A program made the position numbers and the translations under genes. Shown one piece after another: positions 1 through 8,611 of a stretch of DNA of 41,825 nt. Under the pieces are notes generated by a model, which was not told where the DNA came from, made no database searches, and saw only the letters and a list, made by a program, of their open reading frames with translations. The stretch lies in NCBI GenBank assembly GCA_002731315.1, contig PCBG01000017.1:1-41825 (forward strand). The letters are read 5' to 3'. How positions within the stretch are numbered: position 1 is the first letter of the stretch; each line of letters starts with the position of its first letter. The DNA is from Rhodospirillaceae bacterium (GTDB lineage: Bacteria > Pseudomonadota > Alphaproteobacteria > Puniceispirillales > Puniceispirillaceae).

Positions 1-90
1 CACCCGATCCCTTTCCGAACTCGGCCGTGAAAGCCTGTAGCGCCGATGGTACTTTGTCTTAAGGCACGGGAGAGTAGGTCGCTGCCTGGT
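1..90 (+). rRNA. rrf: 5S ribosomal RNA, 3' part (5' end outside window)
   Basis: The first 90 bases match the conserved 3' two-thirds of bacterial 5S rRNA: the CCGAACTCGG loop region near position 15, the GCGCCGATGGTA segment and the closing GGGAGAGTAGGTCGCTGCC block. The 5' roughly 25-30 bases lie outside the window. It is followed by a terminator and tRNA-fMet, the usual end of an alphaproteobacterial rRNA operon transcribed on this strand. The exact 3' end (about 88-90) is approximate. Confidence 0.95.
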
Positions 91-150
91 CTTCCAGCTG
101 CATGAACGCCGGGACTAACCCATGCGCAGTCACTAATTTTGTAAACAGAG

Positions 151-179
151 CACCCGGATGCGTCGCATTCGGGTGTTTT
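151..179 (+). terminator. Rho-independent terminator-like hairpin between 5S rRNA and tRNA-fMet
   Basis: An 11-bp stem (CACCCGGATGC pairing with GCATTCGGGTG, one G-T pair) closes a 3-base loop and is followed by TTTTC. It lies after the 5S gene and before the tRNA, so it may partly end the rRNA transcript or mark an RNA processing point. Confidence 0.75.
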
Positions 180-184
180 CTTGG

Positions 185-262
<78 letters not shown>

Positions 263-279
263 AAAAGCCCTATCAAATG

Positions 280-307
280 CCGCTATCCGTCTGGATGGCG
301 GTTTTTT
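280..307 (+). terminator. Rho-independent terminator after tRNA-fMet
   Basis: A 9-bp stem (CCGCTATCC with GGATGGCGG, one T-G wobble), a 4-base loop GTCT and a run of six T. It closes the rRNA/tRNA transcription unit. The 142 bases from here to the end of the next, oppositely oriented gene hold nothing else I can recognise. Confidence 0.85.
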
Positions 308-449
308 GTTATCCGGAGCCTGGCTGCTCGAATATCGCCGCGACTGCCTGCCATATATGCGAGGTGCCGACCTTCCCTTGCCTGACGGTAAAGCGGCGAC
401 GCCAGAATGATCTTTGGAACGATTGATCTTGTTGGGTCTGTCGCGCGCG

Positions 450-1475
450 TTACTGAACGAGTGCAGCGTTCCATTCACGAAGGAAGTTTTCCCGCTTCAA
501 CGTATCAAGATAGACCAGTAATCCGGTGTTCAGGCCAATCGGCTTTGCATTTGTAATCTTGATAATCGAACTGTTAAAAATTGAGGGCAGACCGCCCTGC
601 TTTTCAAGGATAACCTGGCCTTCAGTGCTCAGCAGGAAGTCGAGGAATTTGCCAGCCTGCTGGGATTTTTGGCTGCGGTGGGGAATGAAGGCGGTTCGAA
701 GCAGAATGTTTGTGTAATCCTCAAGATGCACCACCTTGATGTTGCCATGCGTCGCGGCGCGGGCCTGCGCATATGATCCGACAACATTATAGGCGGCGGC
801 TATTTCGCCGCTTTCGACACGGGCTAGCATCTCTCCAGAACAGCAGGACAGTCTGGTTCCCATTGACCCCATAACTTCAGATAACCGCCAGAACGTGTCG
901 GATTGCCGAGCATCCTGAGTGGCAAAAAGAAATCCGGTACCGGAAATATTGACATCATAGGTCATCAGCCGATCACGGAATATCGCTGAATTTGACCTGA
1001 TAATGCTTAGGAAATGGCGGCGGCTTATCGGCATCGGCAGTGCGGCGAAATCGCGACGCGACACAACTAGAACTATCGGTTCCACAGCAAACCCAAAAAG
1101 CTGGTCTCGCCATTTGGCCCAGTCCGGCAGGCTCGCCGTCACAGGGCTTTCAAAGCTGCTGGCATGGCCATCATTGACCAACTTCATCTGCAGGTCCATG
1201 GCAGAGGAAATGACCAAATCATACGCTGCCCGTTCAGTGTCGATTTCTGAATATATATCGTGGCTTGATGCCAGAACATAATGGATCGCGATATTCGGCC
1301 TTTCCGCCACATATTCCTCTATCACCGGGGCGAAAAGCTCGATATCTGTTGAAGACAGGATGGTAAATTCCTCTATCGCGAGCTCAGGACCGAAACGCCG
1401 TTCCAGCTCGATTGTCATGCTGGCCGCCGATGCGTGCCAAAAGATCAGCGCAGCGACAATGATAATGATGCGCAT
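450..1475 (-). CDS. Periplasmic extracellular solute-binding protein encoded with the TctDE sensor
   Basis: A 341-residue protein starting with a hydrophobic signal peptide (about residues 1-18, ending near ASA). The body resembles the Fbp/iron(III)-type periplasmic binding proteins: an EEFTILSSTD opening strand, a YDLVISSAMD segment and a C-terminal FLLSTEGQ stretch. No ABC permease or ATPase gene is nearby. The gene is last of three on the minus strand and its start overlaps the end of the sensor kinase gene by 31 bases, so the two are translationally linked. I infer a ligand-presenting partner for the kinase rather than a transport component; that role is not shown by sequence. The general fold is likely; the ligand is unknown. 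Confidence 0.8.
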   Translation of the reverse strand: MRIIIIVAALIFWHASAASMTIELERRFGPELAIEEFTILSSTDIELFAPVIEEYVAERPNIAIHYVLASSHDIYSEIDTERAAYDLVISSAMDLQMKLVNDGHASSFESPVTASLPDWAKWRDQLFGFAVEPIVLVVSRRDFAALPMPISRRHFLSIIRSNSAIFRDRLMTYDVNISGTGFLFATQDARQSDTFWRLSEVMGSMGTRLSCCSGEMLARVESGEIAAAYNVVGSYAQARAATHGNIKVVHLEDYTNILLRTAFIPHRSQKSQQAGKFLDFLLSTEGQVILEKQGGLPSIFNSSIIKITNAKPIGLNTGLLVYLDTLKRENFLREWNAALVQ

Positions 1476-2833
1476 AAAACCCCTCCGTCCTCGAAATCTA
1501 TCTCTAGTTTGCCGCCAAGCGCCAACATCACTTCGCGCACGATTGCGAGCCCGAGACCCGATCCGACCACATTGGTGGCGTTGGCGCCGCGACTGAACCG
1601 CTTTACCATCAGATCTGTATCTATTTCGATCATAGTTGCCGACCGGTTGCGAACGGAAATCCTGTATCTGTCTGATAAGGCTTTTATGGTAATGGAGATC
1701 GTCGTCTCGGCTTCAGAATATTTCACCGCATTGTCCAGAAGATTCCGCAATGCTGTTTCGAGCAGTGTCTGGTCCAGATACAGTTCCAACCTCGCTGAAT
1801 TGTCGCTTTCCACTTTAATTTCGATGTCACGCAGCTCGGCCGATGGTGCAAAGCTTGAAACCATGTCGCTAACGCATTGAAGCAGCTTGACCGTTCGCAG
1901 TTCGGGTTGTTCCATCCGGTAAAGGACGACGGCGTGATCAAGAAGTTGTGTCGCAGACCGGTTGGCCTGTTCGACCGATCTGACGATATTGCGAAGATGT
2001 GCTCGGTTTTCTGGCTTCCGCGCCTTGCGCAGGGCGAGTTCGCCTTCTGACTTCACCGTTGCCAACGGCGTGCGGATATGATGCGCCGCTTCGGCAATGA
2101 AGATTTCAGTCTGTTTGAGAGCGCCGTTAAGCCGCGAAATGAAATCATTTAGAGCGTTCAACAGCGGCTCCAGCTCCTGTGGCGTCGGATGGTCCACCTG
2201 GCGAAGGTCATTAGGCCCGCGTCTGCCAACGGCGTCCGCAAGCCCGCGGATGGGATTAAGCATCGAATTTACTGTCAGAACCGCAAGAAGGCCGACAAAC
2301 AGGCAGAAACTCAAAACGATGGTCAGTAGGTTTTCTGTTAGTTGCGAAAGCAGTTGGGCCTGAAAATTCGATGTCTGCCCAATAAGCACACGGATGCGAA
2401 TGCTCTTCCCTTCTACAAGCACGGGTTTCTCGATTGCTGCTAGCCGCAATATCCCTCCCCGATAATCAATAGACGAAAAAGTAGGGGTTCTTTCATCACC
2501 ATATGTGTCAGATATCGGAAGATCCTCATAGCCGGTCAGAAATTTTGAATTGGCATCAATCCGATAGAATATGCGATCCTCGCCAATCGAACCGAGGATC
2601 GTAAATGTGTCATAGGGAAGATCAAAAAATAGGGCGCCATCACTGATCCTGACCTTTTCCAGAATGCTGACCGCTGCTGCCTTCAGAAGGCCGTCCTGTG
2701 CCGCGCTCACAGCCTGGCCGGTAAGTGTTCGCATGGAGACGAACAGTACTAGTGAGAAAATGGCAACCAGAACGGCTAGGATCACTAGCAACCGGTTGCG
2801 AAGCGACAGCCGCACTGGCGAGGCTCGTGTCAT
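1445..2833 (-). CDS. tctE: TctE-like sensor histidine kinase (2CSK_N type)
   Basis: A 462-residue membrane kinase. TM1 is about residues 13-33, a periplasmic domain of the 2CSK_N type about 34-165, TM2 about 168-189, then a HAMP-like linker. The dimerisation box reads AEAAHHIRTPL, with the phospho-acceptor probably H252. The ATPase domain has an N box (LLDNAVKYS, N368) and a G2 box (GSGLGLAIV, about 424-432). The usual D-x-G-x-G box between them is not visible; the segment reads RNRSATMIEID instead, so nucleotide binding may be altered. It overlaps the response-regulator stop by 4 bases (ATGA). By family it senses a carboxylate-type solute and controls the adjacent divergent tripartite transporter. 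Confidence 0.9.
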   Translation of the reverse strand: MTRASPVRLSLRNRLLVILAVLVAIFSLVLFVSMRTLTGQAVSAAQDGLLKAAAVSILEKVRISDGALFFDLPYDTFTILGSIGEDRIFYRIDANSKFLTGYEDLPISDTYGDERTPTFSSIDYRGGILRLAAIEKPVLVEGKSIRIRVLIGQTSNFQAQLLSQLTENLLTIVLSFCLFVGLLAVLTVNSMLNPIRGLADAVGRRGPNDLRQVDHPTPQELEPLLNALNDFISRLNGALKQTEIFIAEAAHHIRTPLATVKSEGELALRKARKPENRAHLRNIVRSVEQANRSATQLLDHAVVLYRMEQPELRTVKLLQCVSDMVSSFAPSAELRDIEIKVESDNSARLELYLDQTLLETALRNLLDNAVKYSEAETTISITIKALSDRYRISVRNRSATMIEIDTDLMVKRFSRGANATNVVGSGLGLAIVREVMLALGGKLEIDFEDGGVLCASLSLSLR

Positions 2834-3495
2834 GTTGAGATGAGCCTGTATCCAATGCCGCGAACGGTCTCGATACGTGCGTCACTCCCAGCGAGTTTTT
2901 TTCGCAGCCGGCCGACATAGACCTCGATGGCGTTTTCCGTAACCGACTCCGAGATTGAGAACAGCCGGTCGGATAGCTGCTCCTTGGTAAGGTAGATGCC
3001 TGGAGAATTGAAGAAGACCTCGAGAAGGCGAAGCTCGCGGTTACGAAGTGCGTGTGTCGTACCGCTATGTTCAAGTGTTGCTAGAAGCGGTTGCAGAACA
3101 ACCTGACCAAACGTCAGTTGCAGCTGGTTTTGTCCCTTATGCCGCCGCAGGACGGCTCGGCAGCGTGCTTCAAGTTCGGCGAATTCAAAGGGTTTTACAA
3201 TATAATCGTCAGCACCGATATCAAGAAGATCGATCCGGTCGGTTACTTCCGAGCGCGCGGTCATCACAATGACTGGCGAATCGTCATTGCGGGAGCGCAT
3301 CTCGTTCAGGAACCTGCGGCCATCACCATCGGGCAGCATGATATCGAGCAGGACTATGTCATAGTGCGAGACATCGATGAATTCCCTTGCCTCATTAAGG
3401 GTGCAGGCATGATCATTGGTGTGGCCGTCAAGGCTGAAGAAATTCTTCAGCGACTTCGCGAAATCTTGCGAATCTTCAACAATAAGTACCTTCAT
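2830..3495 (-). CDS. tctD: TctD-like OmpR-family response regulator
   Basis: 221 residues. A receiver domain at about 1-115 has acidic residues near D8, phospho-acceptor D51 (in LLDIMLPD), T79 and K101 (VKPFEF). A winged-helix DNA-binding domain at about 125-220 ends in the typical VRGIGYRL. It heads the minus-strand operon with the sensor kinase (4-base overlap) and is divergent from tctCBA. A 7-base direct repeat of 11-bp period lies immediately upstream of its start and is a good candidate for its own binding site. Activation of the tct transporter genes is inferred from orientation and family precedent. Confidence 0.93.
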   Translation of the reverse strand: MKVLIVEDSQDFAKSLKNFFSLDGHTNDHACTLNEAREFIDVSHYDIVLLDIMLPDGDGRRFLNEMRSRNDDSPVIVMTARSEVTDRIDLLDIGADDYIVKPFEFAELEARCRAVLRRHKGQNQLQLTFGQVVLQPLLATLEHSGTTHALRNRELRLLEVFFNSPGIYLTKEQLSDRLFSISESVTENAIEVYVGRLRKKLAGSDARIETVRGIGYRLIST

Positions 3496-3510
3496 GGCGC
3501 TGCTACTCTG

Positions 3511-3528
3511 TGTCAGGATGTTGTCAGG
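3511..3528. promoter_or_regulatory. Direct repeat TGTCAGG-N4-TGTCAGG, candidate TctD box
   Basis: Two identical heptamers at 3511-3517 and 3522-3528 have an 11-bp period, the spacing used by OmpR/PhoB-family dimers. The site lies in the 116-bp divergent region between tctD and tctC. TTGTCA (3521-3526) and TAATGT (3543-3548), 16 bp apart, could form a rightward promoter overlapping the box. The binding is predicted, not shown. Confidence 0.5.
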
Positions 3529-3611
3529 TTAGTAAGGAAAGATAATGTCGTAAAGAACAGAAAGAACCCATATCGGGTTTTGGTTATTTACTGTTCATGG
3601 GAGGATTTGAC

Positions 3612-4574
3612 ATGAAACACATTTTGAAACTGTCGCTTGCCGCTGCCTTCAGTGCCGGGCTCAGCGCGCAGTCATTTGCTGCCGAGTGCATCGCACCGGC
3701 TAATCCGGGGGGTGGATGGGACTTTACCTGCCGGTCCATTACCAAAATCATGACCGACATCGGTGCTTATGACGGTTCGATCCAAGTCACCAATATGGCT
3801 GGCGGCGGTGGTGGACTCGCCTACACCCATGTTGTGAACGAGCGTAATAGTGACGACAATCTGATTGTCGCCGCCTCGACCGCGACGGCAACACGTTTGG
3901 CGCAAAACGCCTATTCTGGCATGACATCGGATCAGGTGCGCTTCCTTGGCGCTATCGGTGCCGACCCCGGCGTGATTGTTGTGGCTAAGGACTCGCCCCA
4001 CAAGAACCTGAATGATCTTCTTGACTCAGTGATTGCCGATCCGTCGAAACATGCCTTTGCTGGCGGTTCCGCCGCCGGTGGCTTTGATCACCTGAAGGTG
4101 TTGATGGCGCTGAAGCGTAAGGGCTTCACCGACATCAAGAAGGTGAAATATATCGGTGTCGACGGTGACGCCGACGCCATCACCCAGACCGTTGGTGGTT
4201 TTACCAGCGCGATGACTGGTGACATTTCTGGCGTTGTTGGCTTTATCAAGTCCGGCGATGTGAGGGTTTTGGCGTCTTTCACAGAAGAGAGGATCCCAGG
4301 TTTTGAAGACATACCGACGGCGCGCGAGCAGGGCATTGATGTTATCGCCGTGAACTGGCGTGGACTTTACACCCCGAAAGGAGCGTCCGAAGCGTCTTAC
4401 AAGCAGTGGACCGATGCACTTCGTAAGGTTGGTGATTCGCCCGAATGGAAAGAAGCAATGGTTGCCAACGGCCTTGCCCCGTTCAACATGGTAGGCGGTG
4501 ACTTTCAGTCTTACGTCGACGGTGTGATTGGCGAAGTTCGCGCCATGTCGGTTGAATTGGGTGTGATGAAGTAA
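3612..4574 (+). CDS. tctC: Tripartite tricarboxylate transporter substrate-binding protein TctC
   Basis: 320 residues from ATG 3612. This start is preferred over an upstream ATG at 3597 because GAGGA sits just before it and translation then begins with a clean signal peptide (about residues 1-23, ending SFAA). The mature protein begins with the family hallmark APANPGGGWDFTCR, and MAGGGGGLAY follows. It is the periplasmic receptor for the TctA/TctB permease encoded directly downstream (TAATG overlap with tctB). The family binds citrate, other di- and tricarboxylates or aromatic acids; the actual ligand cannot be read from sequence. Confidence 0.95.
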   Translation: MKHILKLSLAAAFSAGLSAQSFAAECIAPANPGGGWDFTCRSITKIMTDIGAYDGSIQVTNMAGGGGGLAYTHVVNERNSDDNLIVAASTATATRLAQNAYSGMTSDQVRFLGAIGADPGVIVVAKDSPHKNLNDLLDSVIADPSKHAFAGGSAAGGFDHLKVLMALKRKGFTDIKKVKYIGVDGDADAITQTVGGFTSAMTGDISGVVGFIKSGDVRVLASFTEERIPGFEDIPTAREQGIDVIAVNWRGLYTPKGASEASYKQWTDALRKVGDSPEWKEAMVANGLAPFNMVGGDFQSYVDGVIGEVRAMSVELGVMK

Positions 4575-5011
4575 TGTCAGACCGGATTACCGGATTGATT
4601 GTGGCTGTTCTGGCACTCGCCTTTGCGGCGAGTGCCAGTCAGCTTGAAGAGCCTTTTTTCGCTGATCCGCTGGGTCCAAAGGCATTTCCTCTTCTGATTT
4701 CCGCTATCGCTTTCCTGGCCGGTGCCACGATGGTAATGCGCCCTGATGCCGAGCCCGCTTGGCCGGGTCCGGCGATGCTCCTGCGGCTGGCTATTGCGAC
4801 CGTCATTCTGGTGGCCTATGCCTACTCTTTGAAGGCGCTCGGCTTTCTTTTGCCGACCGCCATCGCTTCGGCGGCATTGTCCTACCAAATCAGGCCACGA
4901 TTACGTCAGAGCGTTGTCACTGGGCTTGCGCTGGCAGGCGGATTATTTTTGATTTTTAAATATGCACTGGGGCTTGGGTTGTTTGCCTTACCTCGCTGGT
5001 TGATGGGTTAG
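4574..5011 (+). CDS. tctB: Tripartite tricarboxylate transporter small membrane subunit TctB
   Basis: A 145-residue, very hydrophobic protein with about four membrane segments (near 5-22, 37-55, 70-88 and 115-135). It has the DPLGPKAFPLLI motif common after TM1 in TctB proteins. Its start overlaps the tctC stop by one base, and tctA follows 4 bases after its stop, so the three genes form one transcription unit. It supports the large TctA permease in a secondary, ion-coupled importer. Confidence 0.93.
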   Translation: MSDRITGLIVAVLALAFAASASQLEEPFFADPLGPKAFPLLISAIAFLAGATMVMRPDAEPAWPGPAMLLRLAIATVILVAYAYSLKALGFLLPTAIASAALSYQIRPRLRQSVVTGLALAGGLFLIFKYALGLGLFALPRWLMG

Positions 5012-5015
5012 GGAT

Positions 5016-6548
5016 ATGGATCTGTTTGCCAACCTTGCTCTCGGATTTTCCGTCGCACTGTCGCCGGAAACGCTGGCGCTGGCAGTGGCTGGTTGCATTT
5101 TGGGTACGATGATCGGCGCGCTGCCTGGGCTCGGTCCGTCTAACGGCGTCGCTATTTTAATCCCGATATCGTTTAGCTTCGGGCTTGACGCAACGCACTC
5201 GCTGGTGCTGATGACAGCGGTCTACTATGGCGCCATGTATGGTGGGCGAATTTCATCAATCCTTTTAAATATTCCCGGAGATGAACCGGCGATGATGACA
5301 ACGCTAGACGGCTATCCGATGGCTAAGGCTGGGCGGGCGGGCGATGCATTGGTCTTATCGGGCGTGGCCTCATTTGTCGGCGCATTTTTGGCCACCATTG
5401 GACTAATGCTTCTGGCGCCGATTCTGGCGCAAGTGGCTTTTATGTTTGGTCCGGCGGAATATTTCGCACTTTATCTTCTGGCCTTCTGCACACTTGGAGG
5501 GCTTGGTTCGAACAATCAGGCAAAGGCCGCGATCTCGGTCTGCCTTGGACTTGGCATCGCGATGATCGGGGTCGACAAATCGACCGGCCTAACACGCTTC
5601 ACCGGTGGCAGCCTGCATCTGTTTGACGGCGTCGATTTTCTGGTTGCCATAGTCGGTCTGTTTGCGGTGGCAGAGGTGTTTGTATTCATCGAAAGCCATG
5701 GCCGTGATTCCGCTATTGGCGTGAAGCTTGAGAAAATCCGCATTCCAGTGCGTGATATTATTAATAGCGGCTGGACAATGTTGCGAGGCACCGGCATCGG
5801 TTTTGTTGCCGGTTTGCTGCCGGGTGCCGGTGCATCGCTTGGCAGTTTCCTTGCCTATATGCTGGAGAAATCGACCGCTCGCGACAAGAGCACATTTGGC
5901 AAAGGAGAGCCAAAAGGCATCACTGCACCGGAGGCTGGCAACAATGCGGCGGCTGGCGGCGCGTTAGTCCCGATGCTGACGTTGGGCGTGCCGGGGTCGG
6001 GAACGACGGCGGTATTGCTGGCGCTGCTAATGACGTTGAACATCACGCCCGGGCCACTCCTTTTCACCGAGAGACCTGAAGTGGTTTGGGGTCTTATTGC
6101 CTCTCTACTAATCGCCAATGTTGTGTTGCTGATCCTTAACGTGCCGCTGGTGCGTGTGTTTAGCCGGATCTTGCAGGTGCCGGCGGCAGTTCTACTGCCC
6201 GGAGTGACGATGATCTCCTTCGTTGGAATTTATTCGTTGTCAGGAAGCTATTTCGACCTGTTGCTAATGATCGGATTCGGCGTTCTTGGCTATGTGCTCC
6301 GCAAGTTGTCGATACCGGCCGTGCCGGTTATTCTCGGCATCCTTCTTGGTGGTCATATGGAGGTCAGCCTGCGCCGTGCCATGGTGCTGTCGGATGGTGA
6401 CTGGACATATCTCTTCGCGTCGCCGATCTCGATCGGGCTCTGGATAGCCGCTGTGGCCGGATTCATCTTGCCGCTGTTCTTGCGTCGCTATCTGAAAACA
6501 CCTGTGCAGATGACGGCGGATGATGATGTCAACCGGGACCGGGGATAA
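5016..6548 (+). CDS. tctA: Tripartite tricarboxylate transporter large permease TctA
   Basis: A 510-residue polytopic membrane protein of normal family length. The two conserved signature regions are present: GALPGLGPSNGVA at about 34-46 and GLLPGAGASLGS near 270. It is the translocation subunit of the TctCBA importer. Its stop overlaps the start of the AtuA-family gene (TAATG), which ties the transporter to that enzyme pair and suggests they act on the same imported acid. Confidence 0.95.
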   Translation: MDLFANLALGFSVALSPETLALAVAGCILGTMIGALPGLGPSNGVAILIPISFSFGLDATHSLVLMTAVYYGAMYGGRISSILLNIPGDEPAMMTTLDGYPMAKAGRAGDALVLSGVASFVGAFLATIGLMLLAPILAQVAFMFGPAEYFALYLLAFCTLGGLGSNNQAKAAISVCLGLGIAMIGVDKSTGLTRFTGGSLHLFDGVDFLVAIVGLFAVAEVFVFIESHGRDSAIGVKLEKIRIPVRDIINSGWTMLRGTGIGFVAGLLPGAGASLGSFLAYMLEKSTARDKSTFGKGEPKGITAPEAGNNAAAGGALVPMLTLGVPGSGTTAVLLALLMTLNITPGPLLFTERPEVVWGLIASLLIANVVLLILNVPLVRVFSRILQVPAAVLLPGVTMISFVGIYSLSGSYFDLLLMIGFGVLGYVLRKLSIPAVPVILGILLGGHMEVSLRRAMVLSDGDWTYLFASPISIGLWIAAVAGFILPLFLRRYLKTPVQMTADDDVNRDRG

Positions 6549-7912
6549 TGCAGACTCGGGTTCTGGTCCCATCAGGCGTGTTGGGTCTCGGCTTTGATAC
6601 TGACGCGCTGGTACGCGGTGTTGCGGCCGGTCCTGACATTATTGCTATTGATGGCGGATCGACCGACAGCGGGCCCTTCTATCTTGGTACCGGCACATCA
6701 AAATACAGCCGTGCGGTCTGCCGTGATGAATGGCGGCAGCTTCTTGAGGCGCGCGCCGCTGCTGGTGTGCCGCTGGTCATTGGCAGCTGTGGCACCTGTG
6801 GGACCGCAAGCACTGTTGACTGGATGTTCGAAATCACTTGTGAAGTGGCCGCCGAGCTTAGTCAGACCCTGCGTGTGGCTCGGCTCTATAGCGATGTGCC
6901 AGTTGAGACTTTGCGCCGCGCGCGTGATTCTGACCGTCTGTCACCGCTCCATCCTGCGCAGGCGATTGATGATGCCGCATTGGAGGATATGACAAACGTA
7001 GTTGCGCTTGCAGGGGCTGAACAGATCCAGGCAGCTATCAATACAGGCGCCGATGTGGTGCTGGCGGGGCGGGCTACCGACACCGCGACGATTGCCGCAT
7101 TGCCGCTGGCGCGTGGGGCGCATGCTGGCGCCGCTTGGCATGGCGCAAAAATAGCTGAATGTGGGGCGTTCTGCACCACCCGTCCTGCCAGCGGGGTAAT
7201 CATGGTGAGTTTCGATGAGACTGGGTTTACTGTTACGCCGATGGGCGAAGGGGTGCAATGCACGCCACAATCGGTGGCGGCGCATATGCTGTATGAGAAC
7301 AGCGACCCTTGGATACTGCATGAGCCTGGCGGCCATCTTGATGTGACAGCGGCTACCTATACCGAGGCCGCGCAGGATAGTGTCAGGGTCGAGGGTGCCG
7401 TCTGGGTGGCTGCCAGGGATTACAGTGTAAAGCTGGAAGGTGCGCGTCTTGTCGGTTATCAGACAATGATGCTGGCGGTGATACGCGATCCCCGCTATGT
7501 CCAGGCGGTGGCTGAGTGGGCAGACAGGTTGCTGGCGCATTGCCGGGGATTGATTTCAGCATCCCTCTGCCTGCAGGATGATGCCTACGATATCGAGTTT
7601 CGTCTGATCGGGGTGGATTCGGCTCTTGGCCGCCTCGAACGGGATCGCGGATCGCCTGTAGAGGTGGGGGTCATGTTACTGATCACGGCCAACGAGCAAA
7701 CGGTGGCAACCGAGATCGCCGCGGTGATTAACCCGCATCTTCTGCATTACCCGTTGACCGATGATGAACCGATGCCAACATTTGCCTTTCCTGTATCGCC
7801 GGTGCATTCCGACCGTGGTGCGATATATGAATTCGCGCTCAATCATGTTCTGGGCCTGGCTGACCCGATGGATGGGTTCCGGCTAAAGGTTGACGAGGTT
7901 GGCCATGGATGA
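6548..7912 (+). CDS. AtuA / DUF1446 family protein
   Basis: A 454-residue cytoplasmic protein of the acyclic-terpene-utilisation AtuA (DUF1446) family. Recognisable blocks are GVLGLGFD, IAIDGGSTDSGPFYLG near the N terminus, GSCGTCGT at about residue 80 and VLAGRATDT near 172-180. In Pseudomonas, AtuA belongs to citronellol/geraniol catabolism, but many DUF1446 proteins sit beside TctABC transporters and a DUF4387 protein, as here, and no terpene genes are present. A hydro-lyase or similar role on an imported hydroxy- or polycarboxylate is inference. It overlaps the following DUF4387 gene by 8 bases. Confidence 0.88.
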   Translation: MQTRVLVPSGVLGLGFDTDALVRGVAAGPDIIAIDGGSTDSGPFYLGTGTSKYSRAVCRDEWRQLLEARAAAGVPLVIGSCGTCGTASTVDWMFEITCEVAAELSQTLRVARLYSDVPVETLRRARDSDRLSPLHPAQAIDDAALEDMTNVVALAGAEQIQAAINTGADVVLAGRATDTATIAALPLARGAHAGAAWHGAKIAECGAFCTTRPASGVIMVSFDETGFTVTPMGEGVQCTPQSVAAHMLYENSDPWILHEPGGHLDVTAATYTEAAQDSVRVEGAVWVAARDYSVKLEGARLVGYQTMMLAVIRDPRYVQAVAEWADRLLAHCRGLISASLCLQDDAYDIEFRLIGVDSALGRLERDRGSPVEVGVMLLITANEQTVATEIAAVINPHLLHYPLTDDEPMPTFAFPVSPVHSDRGAIYEFALNHVLGLADPMDGFRLKVDEVGHG

Positions 7913-8204
7913 ACTTCGCAAGGTCGCGCGCCGAATTAGGTCCAAGAACGCAGGCCCGTTTTGGATCACCATTGATGTCTTTTGTGACAGTCCGGACGTG
8001 CTTGCGCGGGTGGCGGCGGCATTGTCGGTCGAACGGGTGGCGGATCATCTGCAGCTTAAACCCTCACATCTCAAACGCTTCGAGATGCCCACGCTGAATG
8101 TCCTGAAATTAAGCTTTCCACGCCCGCATCCGCAGGGCAGCCTGCGTGACCGCGACATGCATGGTGCGCAGCTGGCATTATTGCTGGAAACGCTCAAAGT
8201 CTAA
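7905..8204 (+). CDS. DUF4387 family small protein (AtuA partner)
   Basis: 99 residues from ATG 7905, preceded by a GAGG ribosome-binding sequence; an upstream in-frame TTG at 7890 is less likely. The family hallmark RSKNAGPFWITIDVF is near the N terminus, and FPRPHPQGS plus a DRDMHGAQ segment near the C terminus. DUF4387 domains occur fused to or adjacent to DUF1446/AtuA proteins, so this is probably the small subunit of one enzyme with the upstream gene. The reaction is unknown. It is the last gene of the tct operon. Confidence 0.88.
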   Translation: MDELRKVARRIRSKNAGPFWITIDVFCDSPDVLARVAAALSVERVADHLQLKPSHLKRFEMPTLNVLKLSFPRPHPQGSLRDRDMHGAQLALLLETLKV

Positions 8205-8611
8205 CGAAACAGCACTTTTTTTCATACGGGATCGTGGCGACTTTATTCTACGTGCGCGCAGCTACCAAGTGTTTGGTAAAAAGTAGTGTATGACACGGGT
8301 TATGACAAAAAACGCGGACCTTGAGTCAGTCTAACGACCATTTTGTTACCCGATCTTCAGACACGAATTTTATTTTGCCTCGGGTTTGTCGCTTCACACG
8401 AAGGGATGAAGCCAAAACTTAGGTGATCAGAAAAATTTTCGTCAACTGACGACCTTTATAATTTGTATAAATAGTCTGTCAGTAGTTTAATTTCTTCACT
8501 CATGATGGTTTGGAACACCCTTGCTCTGAATGCGATCTGTTGAGTTAGACGAGTACGGAGACAAGAGCATTTAAATCTTCAAAATATTTTCTATTGAGAT
8601 AGGAGAAGAAA
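8205..8611 (+). promoter_or_regulatory. 407-bp AT-rich intergenic region upstream of the first TAXI locus
   Basis: No gene is visible. The region is AT-rich. It contains a 14-base inverted repeat, TCGTCA-AC-TGACGA (8439-8452), followed by a good minus-10-like TATAAT (8457-8462), so the repeat could be an operator in a promoter for the TAXI gene. A strong AGGAG ribosome-binding site precedes ATG 8612. No convincing terminator hairpin was found after the DUF4387 gene. Confidence 0.4.

Noticed and set aside
3565..3579. AACCC-ATATC-GGGTT hairpin in the tctC leader
   Set aside because: A 5-bp stem with no conserved leader features; too weak to call an attenuator or riboswitch.
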